A DNA stretch of 10,366 bases from JAMBLL01 sp964387145. GTDB taxonomy: Bacteria > Actinomycetota > Acidimicrobiia > Spongiisociales > UBA5794. The notes under the pieces are model-generated. The model did not search any database and had not been told where the DNA came from. It saw only the letters and a program-made list of their open reading frames with translations. The stretch covers positions 1 to 10,366 of the forward strand of contig CAYLVM010000084.1 of assembly GCA_964387145.1 (NCBI GenBank), given 5' to 3'. The position numbers and the translations under genes were made by a program. The first letter of the stretch is position 1. The number at the start of each line of letters is the position of its first letter. This document shows, piece by piece, positions 1-7,127 of the stretch.

Positions 1-354
1 GACCTCGGCAAGGAGTGGGAGTGGGAGGACAGCCCGGAGGTCACCGTGGCACTCGTCGACACCGTCGAGGAGGCCGTCGTGTTCTTCAACGCGTACAGTC
101 CAAGGTTCGTTGCCTCATTGATTTCTGGAAGCGACACCGAACACGACGCGTTCTTCGCATCCGTCGATGCACCGTTCGTCGGCAACGGATTCACACGCTG
201 GGTCGACGGGCAGTATGCGCTCGGCAAGCCGGAGCTGGGCCTGTCGAACTGGCAGGCCGGTCGTCTCTTTGGACGGGGTGGCATTCTGTCGGGCAACTCG
301 GCGTTCACCGTGCGTAGCCGTGTCATCCAGGACGACCCGGACCTCGGGCGCTGA
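1..354 (+). CDS. proA: ProA-like gamma-glutamyl phosphate reductase, C-terminal fragment
   Basis: The gene enters from the left edge in frame 1; only the last 117 codons are present, ending at TGA 352-354. ProA reduces gamma-glutamyl phosphate to glutamate-5-semialdehyde with NADPH in proline synthesis. The fragment aligns by eye with the C-terminal part of that aldehyde dehydrogenase-fold family: a segment like the family's 'V+..+EAI..IN.YS..H..AI.' (VDTVEEAVVFFNAYS), then an AE.F...VDA-type helix (HDAFFASVDAPFV), then GNGFTRWVDG where ProA has NASTRFTDG, then ELGLSNWQAGRLFGRGG where ProA has EIGIST.KLHARGPMG. The family fold is clear but these usually strict motifs are altered, so it may be a divergent ProA or a ProA-like paralogue; the catalytic cysteine lies outside the window. 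ProA beside leuS is compatible with the obg-proB-proA-(nadD-rsfS)-leuS neighbourhood of Actinobacteria, though nadD and rsfS are not between them here. Confidence 0.7.
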   Translation, partial: DLGKEWEWEDSPEVTVALVDTVEEAVVFFNAYSPRFVASLISGSDTEHDAFFASVDAPFVGNGFTRWVDGQYALGKPELGLSNWQAGRLFGRGGILSGNSAFTVRSRVIQDDPDLGR

Positions 355-384
355 GCCGGAATCTCTCTGCGAGCCGAAGGGGAC

Positions 385-406
385 TACGCTTGCGCGTCGC
401 GAGGAG
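385..406 (+). promoter_or_regulatory. Possible -10 box and ribosome binding site of leuS
   Basis: A TANNNT-type hexamer TACGCT (385-390) is followed 10 bases later by GAGGAG (401-406), a good Shine-Dalgarno sequence ending 4 bases before the leuS ATG. This would give a short leader of about 13-15 nt. No convincing -35 box is seen 16-18 bases upstream. The ribosome binding site is firm and fixes the leuS start; the promoter is tentative, and leuS could equally be read through from the upstream gene, 56 bases away. Confidence 0.45.
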
Positions 407-410
407 ATAG

Positions 411-3146
411 ATGCCGACCTACGACTTTCGAGAGATAGAGAACCGCTGGCAGGCCACGTGGGAGGCCGAAGGGATCTACCGCGTCCCGAATCCCGGCGAT
501 CCGGACTTCGACGAGACGAAGCGCAAGCTCTACATCCTCGACATGTTCCCCTATCCGTCGGGCGCAGGCCTTCACGTCGGTCACCCTCTCGGGTACATAG
601 GGACGGACATCTTCTCGCGGTACCACCGGATGCGTGGCGCCAACGTTCTTCACCCCATGGGTTTCGACGCCTTCGGCCTTCCTGCCGAGCAGTACGCCGT
701 GGATACCGGCATCCACCCCAGAGTGACGACGGAAAAGAACCTCGAGAACTACACGCGCCAACTCAAGGCGTTCGGTTTCTCCTACGACTGGAACCGGTCA
801 TTCGCGACCACCGACCCCGAGTACTACCGCTGGACGCAGTGGATCTTTCTGCAGCTCTTCGAGTCGTGGTTCGACAAGGAGAAGCAGAAGGCCCGTCCCA
901 TCAACGAACTCGTGAGCGAACTCGAAGATGGGCTGCGTGACGCCGACGGCGTTGCCTGGATGAACCTCCCCGAGGATGATCGGCGCACCTACCTCGACAG
1001 CCAGCGTCTCGCCTACATCGACGAGGTTCCGGTGAACTGGTGCCCTGCCCTCGGAACGGTCCTCGCGAACGAGGAAGTCACTGCCGAAGGACGGTCAGAT
1101 AGAGGTGACCATCCGGTGTATCGCCGGCCGTTGCGCCAGTGGATGCTGCGCATCACCGCTTACGCCGACCGTCTCATAGACGAGCTCGAACTGGTTGATT
1201 GGCCAGAGTCCGTGAGAACGATGCAACGCAACTGGATTGGGCGGTCCGAGGGTGCCCACATCGTGTTCCCGATCAAGGGCAACCTTCACCTCCGAGTTTT
1301 CACGACCCGCCCCGACACGGTCTTTGGAGCTACGTACATGGTCGTGGCTCCCGAGCATCCGATCGTAGATGAGATCACCCCATTGACGTGGCCCGACGGC
1401 ACGAAGCCGAAGTGGACGCTCGGAATCGACGACCCGCGAACTGCGGTCGAGGCGTACCGCCTCGCTGCATCACGCAAATCGGAACTCGATCGTCAGGTCG
1501 AGGATCGTGAGAAGACGGGTGTCTTCACCGGTGCGTACGCGACGAACCCACTCACGGGTGAGCGCATCCCCGTCTTCGTCGCCGACTACGTACTCATGGG
1601 GTACGGCACCGGCGCGATCATGGCGGTGCCCGGTCAGGACCAACGTGACTGGGAGTTCGCCGAAGCCTTCGACCTGCCGATCGTGCGCACCGTCCAGCCT
1701 CCAAAGGAGTTCATCGGGGAGGCCTACACAGGAGCCGGCCCTGCGATCAACTCCGGATTCCTCGACGGACTCGACATCGAGACCGCCAAGGAGAAGACAA
1801 TCCGGTGGCTCGAGATCAACGGTCATGGTGAAGGCGCCATCACCTACAAGCTCCGCGACTGGCTGTTCTCGCGTCAGCGGTACTGGGGAGAGCCGATCCC
1901 GATACTCCATGGCCCGAACGGTGAGCTCCGCACGGTGCCCGACGAGGACCTCCCACTCCGTCTCCCCGAGGTCGAGGATTACCGCCCCCACGCCTCGAAC
2001 GATGAGAACGCCGAACCGACCCCGTTGCTTGCAAAAGCCCCCGACGATTGGAAGTTCGTCGAGATCGACGGCGTGACGTACACCCGTGAGCTCAACACGA
2101 TGCCTCAGTGGGCCGGGTCCTGCTGGTACTACCTGCGTTTCCTCGACCCGCGCAACGAGGACGTTCTCGTTTCAGAGGAGGCAGAGAAGTACTGGATGGG
2201 TGAGGTCGGTGTCGACCTGTACGTTGGCGGTGTCGAACATGCGGTTCTCCACCTCATGTACGCCCGGTTCTGGCACAAGGTGCTGTACGACCTCGGACAC
2301 GTTTCGACCCCGGAACCCTTCGGTCGCCTCTTCAACCAGGGGTACATCCTCGCCGATGCCTTCCAGGACGACCGGGGGGTGTACGTGCCGGCAGAAGAGG
2401 TCGTGAGCGACGGCGACGTTTACACGCATGAGGGCAGGCCGGTGTCGAGGGTCTACGGCAAGATGGGCAAGTCGTTGAAGAACTCGGTGAATCCGGACGA
2501 CATCTTCGAGGAGTACGGCGTCGACACGCTGCGCCTCTACGAGATGTTCATGGGGCCACTCGACACGTCGCGGCCGTGGTCCACGAGAGACATCGTCGGC
2601 ACGCATCGTTTCCTGCAGCGACTGTGGAGGAACTTCATCGATGAAGAGACGGGCGACGTCCTCGTATCAGACGATCCCTCGACCGGGGATCTCCAGGTCC
2701 TCCTTCATCGAACGATCGAGGCTGTGACGAAGGACATGGATGACCTGCATTTCAACACGGCGCTTGCGAGGCTCTTCGAGTTGAACAACGCCCTTGTAGC
2801 CCAGCCGCTCGTTCCCTCCGATGTCGCAGACGTGTTTCCGAGGCTGTTGTCGCCGCTTGCCCCACATATCAGTGAGGAACTGTGGAGTCGTATGGGCAAG
2901 GATGGCTCGGTCGTCGTTGCACCGTGGCCGACGTACGATGAAGAACTGATCGCTGAGGACATGGCGACCATGGTCGTTCAGATCAACGGCAAGGTTCGAG
3001 ACCGGATCGAAGTGCCGGTCACGATCACCGAAGATGAGGCAGTAGCTATCGCTCTGGCGTCGGAACGTGTCCTTGCCCATACGAACGGTGCACAGCCACG
3101 AAAGGTGATCGCACGCCTTCCCAACATCTTGAGCATCGTGGTGTGA
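411..3146 (+). CDS. leuS: Leucyl-tRNA synthetase
   Basis: Class I aminoacyl-tRNA synthetase (911 aa) that charges tRNA-Leu in the cytoplasm. The N-terminal Rossmann half carries the HIGH motif as HVGH (residues 55-58) in GAGLHVGHPLGY. A segment rich in Asp/Glu (about 155-200) leads into NWCPALGTVLANEEV. The CP1 editing domain follows, with the threonine-rich TTRPDT (298-303) and GTGAIMAVPGQDQRD (ending about 413). RDWLFSRQRYWGEPIPI re-enters the catalytic core, and the KMSKS loop is KMGKS (684-688), followed by DTLRLYEMFMGPLDTSRPW. The C-terminus has the anticodon-binding helical region and a final VQINGKVRDRI segment typical of bacterial LeuRS. The length is normal for bacteria, slightly short for Actinobacteria. 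The start is fixed by GAGGAG 4 bases upstream and by the family N-terminus (YDF.EIE.RWQ.TWE). Its stop overlaps the start of the next gene. Confidence 0.98.
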   Translation: MPTYDFREIENRWQATWEAEGIYRVPNPGDPDFDETKRKLYILDMFPYPSGAGLHVGHPLGYIGTDIFSRYHRMRGANVLHPMGFDAFGLPAEQYAVDTGIHPRVTTEKNLENYTRQLKAFGFSYDWNRSFATTDPEYYRWTQWIFLQLFESWFDKEKQKARPINELVSELEDGLRDADGVAWMNLPEDDRRTYLDSQRLAYIDEVPVNWCPALGTVLANEEVTAEGRSDRGDHPVYRRPLRQWMLRITAYADRLIDELELVDWPESVRTMQRNWIGRSEGAHIVFPIKGNLHLRVFTTRPDTVFGATYMVVAPEHPIVDEITPLTWPDGTKPKWTLGIDDPRTAVEAYRLAASRKSELDRQVEDREKTGVFTGAYATNPLTGERIPVFVADYVLMGYGTGAIMAVPGQDQRDWEFAEAFDLPIVRTVQPPKEFIGEAYTGAGPAINSGFLDGLDIETAKEKTIRWLEINGHGEGAITYKLRDWLFSRQRYWGEPIPILHGPNGELRTVPDEDLPLRLPEVEDYRPHASNDENAEPTPLLAKAPDDWKFVEIDGVTYTRELNTMPQWAGSCWYYLRFLDPRNEDVLVSEEAEKYWMGEVGVDLYVGGVEHAVLHLMYARFWHKVLYDLGHVSTPEPFGRLFNQGYILADAFQDDRGVYVPAEEVVSDGDVYTHEGRPVSRVYGKMGKSLKNSVNPDDIFEEYGVDTLRLYEMFMGPLDTSRPWSTRDIVGTHRFLQRLWRNFIDEETGDVLVSDDPSTGDLQVLLHRTIEAVTKDMDDLHFNTALARLFELNNALVAQPLVPSDVADVFPRLLSPLAPHISEELWSRMGKDGSVVVAPWPTYDEELIAEDMATMVVQINGKVRDRIEVPVTITEDEAVAIALASERVLAHTNGAQPRKVIARLPNILSIVV

Positions 3147-3535
3147 TCGTCTCAGCAACGTTCGCTGCCCTCCGGGCCGGGCTCGGTGATGAGGGGGCCC
3201 TCACCGAGGATGTTCGCATCGTCTCGATGCCCTGGCTGATGCGGCTCGTTGTTGGGCGAAGCGTCAAGGCGATGACGCTGGGACCTGCGATCTTCGTGAA
3301 GCCGACACTCTTCGACAGGGTCGTCTCTGGTGACGAGCCTGCTCTGCTGCTCCATGAACTGGTTCACGTCGCACAATGGCGAGACCACGGTTCCATCGGT
3401 TTCGCCTACCGCTACGTGACGGAGTACATGCGTCTTCGCCTGCTCGGCGCAGATCACGATGCGGCGTATCACGGTGTCGGTTTCGAGCACGTCGCGTACG
3501 ACGTAGCGGCCCGCTGGCAGAACCGCGCAGCGTGA
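3143..3535 (+). CDS. Small HExxH zinc-metallopeptidase-like protein (DUF4157-like)
   Basis: A 130-residue protein starting at GTG 3143, sharing GTGA with the leuS stop codon, so probably translated by coupling; no Shine-Dalgarno sequence is seen. The core is LLLHELVHVAQW, an HExxH zinc-binding motif at residues 71-75, followed by a Tyr-rich helix (YRYVTEYMRLRLLG, about 89-102) and YHGVGFEHVAYDVA. Glu115 in that last segment is the likely third zinc ligand, giving a gluzincin-type HExxH...E arrangement. The layout resembles the short HELVHV.Q domain proteins annotated DUF4157 or 'peptidase-like'. There is no clear signal peptide; the hydrophobic stretch around PWLMRLVVG is too short for a sure membrane span. 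Substrate and process are unknown. The downstream gene, also a putative metallopeptidase, starts inside its stop codon. Metal binding is well supported by motif; catalytic activity is inference. Confidence 0.75.
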   Translation: MIVSATFAALRAGLGDEGALTEDVRIVSMPWLMRLVVGRSVKAMTLGPAIFVKPTLFDRVVSGDEPALLLHELVHVAQWRDHGSIGFAYRYVTEYMRLRLLGADHDAAYHGVGFEHVAYDVAARWQNRAA

Positions 3536-4317
3536 CATCCGCACCCCCTCCGCCTCCCGGCTACCTCCCGGTAGCCAAGTGGCGCCTGCTCGACGTCGTC
3601 ATCGTCTTCGCTGCGGGCTTCGCCGGGGCGATCGTGGCGACATCCATCGTGATGGCTGCGGGCGAAGACCCGACACAACCCTTCTGGTTCTCTATCGTCT
3701 TTTTCGCCCAGTCTGGTGCGAGCTTCATCTTCGCCTGGTGGCTGTCGAAGCGGAGAGGGTCCGGTTCGCTCGCAGCCGACGTCGGCCTGATCGTTCGTGG
3801 GCGCGACTGGTGGGGTGTTCCGGCAGGCATGGTCGTCCAGATCGCGATCTCTCTCATGATCCTGCCACTGACCGTGTGGCTCTTTCCCGATGGCGCACCT
3901 CAGCAGGGTGTATCCGAGATCGCAGGGCAATCCAAGACGATCCTGGACCAGCTTGCTGTGTTCATCGCCGTCGCCGTCGCCGCCCCGATCGTCGAAGAGG
4001 TGATCTTTCGAGGGATGTTGCTGTCAGTGCTCGCGCGGGCCATGTCGAAGTGGCCGGCGATCATCGTGTCTGGGGCGATCTTCGGTGCAGTGCATCTCCT
4101 CGACCCGAACGCGATCGCAGTCGTGCCAGGGCTGTTCCTCATCGGTGTCGTGCTGGCGTGGGTGGCTCTGCGGTCCGGGGATCTATCCCTTCCGATCGCC
4201 ATCCACAGCGGTATCAACCTTCTTGCCGCCATCGGGATCCTCTACGGTGAAGAGCTGATGAACTGGTACCAGCAGCAGTCCGCCCAGCTCGAAGGAGTGA
4301 TCCGGCTGCTCCTGTGA
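3532..4317 (+). CDS. CPBP (ABI/Rce1-type) intramembrane metalloprotease
   Basis: A 261-residue integral membrane protein. I place the start at GTG 3532, which overlaps the upstream stop as GTGA; a longer frame reaches back to 3376, but that part is Arg-rich, unlike membrane protein, and lies inside the previous gene. After a proline-rich N-terminus (APPPPPGYLP) come about seven hydrophobic segments, near residues 19-43, 52-70, 95-118, 140-154, 173-190, 195-212 and 220-238. All three CPBP motifs are intact: EEVIFR (155-160), FGAVH (184-188) and HSGIN (225-229), supplying the catalytic Glu and the metal or active-site His/Asn residues. The family includes the CAAX-prenyl protease Rce1, bacteriocin-immunity proteins and many bacterial enzymes of unknown substrate. 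No bacteriocin-like gene is nearby, so self-immunity is unlikely here. It is probably co-expressed with leuS and the small HExxH protein. Confidence 0.9.
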   Translation: MTSAPPPPPGYLPVAKWRLLDVVIVFAAGFAGAIVATSIVMAAGEDPTQPFWFSIVFFAQSGASFIFAWWLSKRRGSGSLAADVGLIVRGRDWWGVPAGMVVQIAISLMILPLTVWLFPDGAPQQGVSEIAGQSKTILDQLAVFIAVAVAAPIVEEVIFRGMLLSVLARAMSKWPAIIVSGAIFGAVHLLDPNAIAVVPGLFLIGVVLAWVALRSGDLSLPIAIHSGINLLAAIGILYGEELMNWYQQQSAQLEGVIRLLL

Positions 4318-4318
4318 A

Positions 4319-4329
4319 GACGTGACGTC
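4319..4329. promoter_or_regulatory. Short perfect palindrome in the gap before comEA
   Basis: GACGT-G-ACGTC is an 11-bp inverted repeat with a single central base, lying 1 base after the CPBP stop codon and about 80 bases before the comEA ATG. It is too short and lacks a T-run for a terminator; its compact symmetry is more like a dimeric regulator site. It is short enough to arise by chance in GC-rich DNA. Confidence 0.25.
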
Positions 4330-4353
4330 CGGCACACCCAACACGCGGGACTC

Positions 4354-4380
4354 TTGATTTCGCCTCGTGGGTGCGATACA
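4354..4380 (+). promoter_or_regulatory. Possible comEA-comEC promoter
   Basis: TTGATT (4354-4359) resembles a -35 box. 15 bases later is GATACA (4375-4380), preceded by TGC as in an extended -10 element. Transcription would begin near 4387, about 20 bases before the chosen comEA ATG. The 91-base gap after the CPBP gene is the largest in the window, which supports a fresh transcription start here. The hexamers match only in part. Confidence 0.3.
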
Positions 4381-4408
4381 CCTGTCGTGTGCGGTGGTGC
4401 AGGCTCTG

Positions 4409-4966
4409 ATGAACCGCGCATCGACGAACCTCCAGGCCACAGTGATCGGCGTTGCCGTCGTCGCTGTGCTCGGCGGTGTTCTGTGGTTCGGGCTCGGACC
4501 GCAGGCGACGCCGCCCACTCCTGCAGCTCCTGAGCCCCAGACCGCCGTCGATCGGCTCATCACCGTGCACATCTCAGGGGCGGTCATCCGGCCCGGTGTC
4601 GTGGCCGTTGCGTCACAGGCGCGGGTAGCCGACGCCGTTGCCGCCGCCGGGGGTGCGTCACAGGTGGCAGACCTATCTGCCCTCAATCTCGCCGCACCGG
4701 TCCGCGATGGCGAGTACATCGTGGTCCCCGACGTGTTCGCCGATGAGGTGAACCGGCAGGCCACAGGATCGGGTGGCGTCGACATCAACGCAGGGACGGC
4801 TGCCGATCTCGAGGATCTTCCCGGTGTCGGCCCGGTCCTTGCAGGCAGGATCGTCGCCTATCGTGATGCGAACGGCCCGTTCGGCGCGGTGGAAGATCTG
4901 CTCGACGTTCCCGGAATCGGTGAGGCGAAGCTGGCCGGCATGCGCGATGACATCGGTCACCCTTAG
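4409..4966 (+). CDS. comEA: Competence protein ComEA, SLBB plus helix-hairpin-helix DNA receptor
   Basis: A 185-residue membrane-anchored, double-stranded-DNA-binding receptor of natural transformation. One N-terminal transmembrane segment (about residues 11-29, TVIGVAVVAVLGGVLWFGL) is followed by a Pro/Ala-rich linker (30-47). Next is an SLBB domain (about 51-107, ITVHISGAVIRPGV...GEYIVVP), then a ComEA helix-hairpin-helix pair: VDINAGTAADLEDLPGVGPVLAGRIVAYR (124-152) and VEDLLDVPGIGEAKL (161-175). The two PGVG/PGIG hairpins contact DNA backbone. The order TM-SLBB-HhH and the length are typical of Gram-positive ComEA. I chose ATG 4409, directly before MNRASTNLQ and the membrane segment; in-frame GTG codons at 4367, 4394 and 4397 are alternatives, and no strong ribosome binding site decides among them. 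Its 3' end overlaps comEC by 20 bases, implying co-transcription. Confidence 0.93.
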   Translation: MNRASTNLQATVIGVAVVAVLGGVLWFGLGPQATPPTPAAPEPQTAVDRLITVHISGAVIRPGVVAVASQARVADAVAAAGGASQVADLSALNLAAPVRDGEYIVVPDVFADEVNRQATGSGGVDINAGTAADLEDLPGVGPVLAGRIVAYRDANGPFGAVEDLLDVPGIGEAKLAGMRDDIGHP

Positions 4967-7076
4967 ACGGGTCCTGCCAGATGAGCCGGCTCGATGGGCA
5001 CTGCTGGCTGCCACATCGACCGCACTCGGCGTGTTCGTCGGACCCACAACGATCGGGTTCGCGTGTCTGATACCGATCGTTGTGGTATCGCTCCGCAAAC
5101 GGACACGGACCGTGACGCTGATCGCCGGAGTGTTCCTGGTTCTCGGCATGATCTCGGGGAGCGCTGCTACCGCCCGTGTGATGGCGACCAGAGAATCCAA
5201 GACGCCCGACGGTGTCGTCGAGCTGACCTTTGGGGTCGTCGAGGATGCGAGTTCCAACAGGTACGGGATCGCTGTGGGAGAACCTCGCCGTATCGATGGA
5301 CGGCCATGGAACGGTCCCCGTCTCGCCATCGACGGTCTCGATGAGTCGATCGAGGTCGGAGCGACGGTCGTTGCGCGAGGTTCCCTGCGCAGCGGGGTCA
5401 GAAGGATCAGGGATGAGATCGTGGCTGGCACGTTGAGCATCGACGTGCTCGAAGCAGTTCATCCGAGTAGGAACCCGGCGTTCGTCGTTGGGAACGCCCT
5501 TCGTCGTCGGGTGCAGACGACCTTCGGGGGCGGGCGACGAAGCGACGGTCTCATCATTGGACTGCTCATCGGTGACACACGGCGCCTCGGCGCAGTCGAC
5601 CTCGAGAACCTGCGCCGCAGCGGTCTCGCTCACTTCGTCGCGGTCTCTGGATCCAACGTCGCTGTCTTCATGATTGCGTGGTGGATCGTGACGGCTCCTC
5701 TGTCGGTTCGGCCACGTTTTCGTGCACTGCTCGGGGGTGCCGGCCTTGCCATCTTCGTCGTCGTCACCCGCTGGGAACCTTCGGTGATTCGGGCCTCGGT
5801 CATGACCGCAGTGCCGCTCGTGGGCGCCTCACTCGGAGTGCCTGTCGATCCGTGGATGGCACTTGGGGTGGCGGTGACTGCTCTGTTGCTCGTGTCGGGA
5901 GACCTGCTCGGCTCCGTCGGGTTCCAGCTATCGGTGATGGCAACGGCAGGTGTGCTGGTCGGTGTCGCGCTCTCTCGAGATCGAACCCCACGGTGGGTGT
6001 GGATGGCGTTGCTGGTCACCATATCCGCTCAGATCGCCGTCGCACCGATCATCCTTGTCGTGTTCGGATCGATGCCGCTGGTTGCGCCGTTGGCCAACCT
6101 GGTAGTTGCGCCGCTGGTCACCGCAGCGACGGTACTCGCCGGACTGTCCCTGGTGGTCGGGGCCCTCCATCCGGTCGCTTCGGTCGTGGCCCAGCTGATA
6201 CTCACGGTCGCCGACATCACCTCGGCCGGGCCTCAATTGGGTGTGGTGGGTGTGGTGGCCACGATCGTCATCGGAACGCTTGTTGCAGCCCGTGTCACAC
6301 GGCCGGCCGGAGTAGCTGCGGCGTTGTTGGTGATGCTTGTCGTTGTGGGCCAGTCGTCACCCTGGCCGTCGGTACCGACCGTCGTGGTGCTCGACGTCGG
6401 GCAGGGAGATGCGATCCTGCTTCAGGATCCGTCGGGACGCGCCGTGCTGATCGACGGTGGATCCGATCCGGGAACGTTGGATCGGGCTCTTCGCAGACAC
6501 GCGGTGTCGAGGCTCGATGTGGTCGTTGCCACCCACGGGGACGCAGATCACGTCGCCGGACTCGTCGAGTTGCTCGGGGCGTACGATGTGGGGGAGCTGT
6601 GGGTCGCCAGATTCGGTACCGGATCGGACCTCCTGGCGGAGGTCATAGATGCTGCGCTGATCACAGCTACACCGGTGATCGAAGTGGACGCAGGTGTCGA
6701 GATGATGCTGGGAACGATCCGCATCGAGGTCGTCGGGCCACAGCGAAGGTACGCCTCCGACAACGACGGATCCGTTGCGATCATGGCAGCGGCAGGGCGC
6801 TCCGTGCTCATACCGGGAGACATCGAAGCGATCGCCCAGCGCGAGATGCCTCCGTTGCGACCCGACGTCCTCATCGTGCCGCACCACGGCTCGTCCTCGA
6901 CGGATGAGGACTGGCTCGAGAGGACGGTTGGCGACATCGCCGTGCTGTCATACGGTGAGAACAGATACGGACATCCGAATCCGGAGATCGTGAGTGTGCT
7001 CGAACTCGCAGACGCCGAGATCAGGAGCACGTTCCTCGAAGGCGATGTCGTGATCCCGCTCGTGGGGTCGCGATGA
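4947..7076 (+). CDS. comEC: Competence protein ComEC, DNA uptake channel with metallo-beta-lactamase domain
   Basis: A 709-residue polytopic membrane protein that passes single-stranded DNA across the cytoplasmic membrane during transformation. Hydrophobic N-terminal helices (about residues 17-75) are followed by a DUF4131-like soluble region (about 90-180). The competence membrane domain then has SGLAHFVAVSGSNV (225-238), the family's SGL.H..A.SG..V signature, EPSVIRA (ending 283) and several further helices to about 475. The C-terminal metallo-beta-lactamase domain has LDVGQGDA (482-489), THGDADH with metal-site residues H530, D532, D534 and H535, a PGD with D625, HHGSSS from H646, and YGENRYGHPNPE near the end. 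All expected metal ligands appear present, so a nuclease role is plausible. The start ATG 4947 lies inside comEA; an extension upstream in this frame is only comEA's shadow. This ATG lacks a clear ribosome site, fitting coupling to comEA. Confidence 0.95.
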   Translation: MTSVTLRRVLPDEPARWALLAATSTALGVFVGPTTIGFACLIPIVVVSLRKRTRTVTLIAGVFLVLGMISGSAATARVMATRESKTPDGVVELTFGVVEDASSNRYGIAVGEPRRIDGRPWNGPRLAIDGLDESIEVGATVVARGSLRSGVRRIRDEIVAGTLSIDVLEAVHPSRNPAFVVGNALRRRVQTTFGGGRRSDGLIIGLLIGDTRRLGAVDLENLRRSGLAHFVAVSGSNVAVFMIAWWIVTAPLSVRPRFRALLGGAGLAIFVVVTRWEPSVIRASVMTAVPLVGASLGVPVDPWMALGVAVTALLLVSGDLLGSVGFQLSVMATAGVLVGVALSRDRTPRWVWMALLVTISAQIAVAPIILVVFGSMPLVAPLANLVVAPLVTAATVLAGLSLVVGALHPVASVVAQLILTVADITSAGPQLGVVGVVATIVIGTLVAARVTRPAGVAAALLVMLVVVGQSSPWPSVPTVVVLDVGQGDAILLQDPSGRAVLIDGGSDPGTLDRALRRHAVSRLDVVVATHGDADHVAGLVELLGAYDVGELWVARFGTGSDLLAEVIDAALITATPVIEVDAGVEMMLGTIRIEVVGPQRRYASDNDGSVAIMAAAGRSVLIPGDIEAIAQREMPPLRPDVLIVPHHGSSSTDEDWLERTVGDIAVLSYGENRYGHPNPEIVSVLELADAEIRSTFLEGDVVIPLVGSR

Positions 7077-7087
7077 CAACGATGCAG

Positions 7088-7109
7088 CGATGGCCGGAAC
7101 GCGCCATCG
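7088..7109. promoter_or_regulatory. Inverted repeat between comEC and holA
   Basis: A perfect 7-bp stem, CGATGGC (7088-7094) and GCCATCG (7103-7109), with an 8-base loop, lies 11 bases after the comEC stop and ends 6 bases before the proposed holA -10 box. There is no T-run, so it is a poor intrinsic terminator. Its position over the -35 region would also suit an operator for holA, or an mRNA-end hairpin for comEC. Confidence 0.4.
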
Positions 7110-7115
7110 ACGGGC

Positions 7116-7121
7116 TACATT
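7116..7121 (+). promoter_or_regulatory. Leaderless-type -10 box of holA
   Basis: TACATT fits the actinobacterial TANNNT -10 consensus, and only 6 bases (7122-7127) separate it from the holA ATG. Transcription starting about 6-7 bases after the hexamer would begin at the A of the ATG, giving a leaderless mRNA. No Shine-Dalgarno sequence lies before the ATG, which agrees. No -35 box is evident. Confidence 0.5.
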
Positions 7122-7127
7122 GCGCAC

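Noticed and set aside
3376..3531. N-terminal extension of the CPBP protease
   Set aside because: The extension is Arg/Ser-rich, overlaps the HExxH gene completely and is absent from the family; GTG 3532 with the GTGA overlap is the better start.
3532..4317. CPBP protein as bacteriocin immunity protein with a nearby bacteriocin cluster
   Set aside because: No small secreted peptide gene, ABC exporter or modification enzyme lies in the window; the neighbours are housekeeping genes.
4773..4946. N-terminal extension of ComEC into comEA
   Set aside because: The added residues are a shadow of the comEA hairpin region and do not look like a ComEC N-terminus.
4785..5633. A 282-codon minus-strand frame antisense to comEA and comEC
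   Set aside because: Same composition artefact; no domain, and both sense genes carry clear family motifs.
5678..6907. A 409-codon open frame on the plus strand inside comEC
   Set aside because: It is out of frame with comEC; its translation is rich in Arg, Gly and Cys with no recognisable domain, the usual look of an alternative frame in GC-rich DNA.
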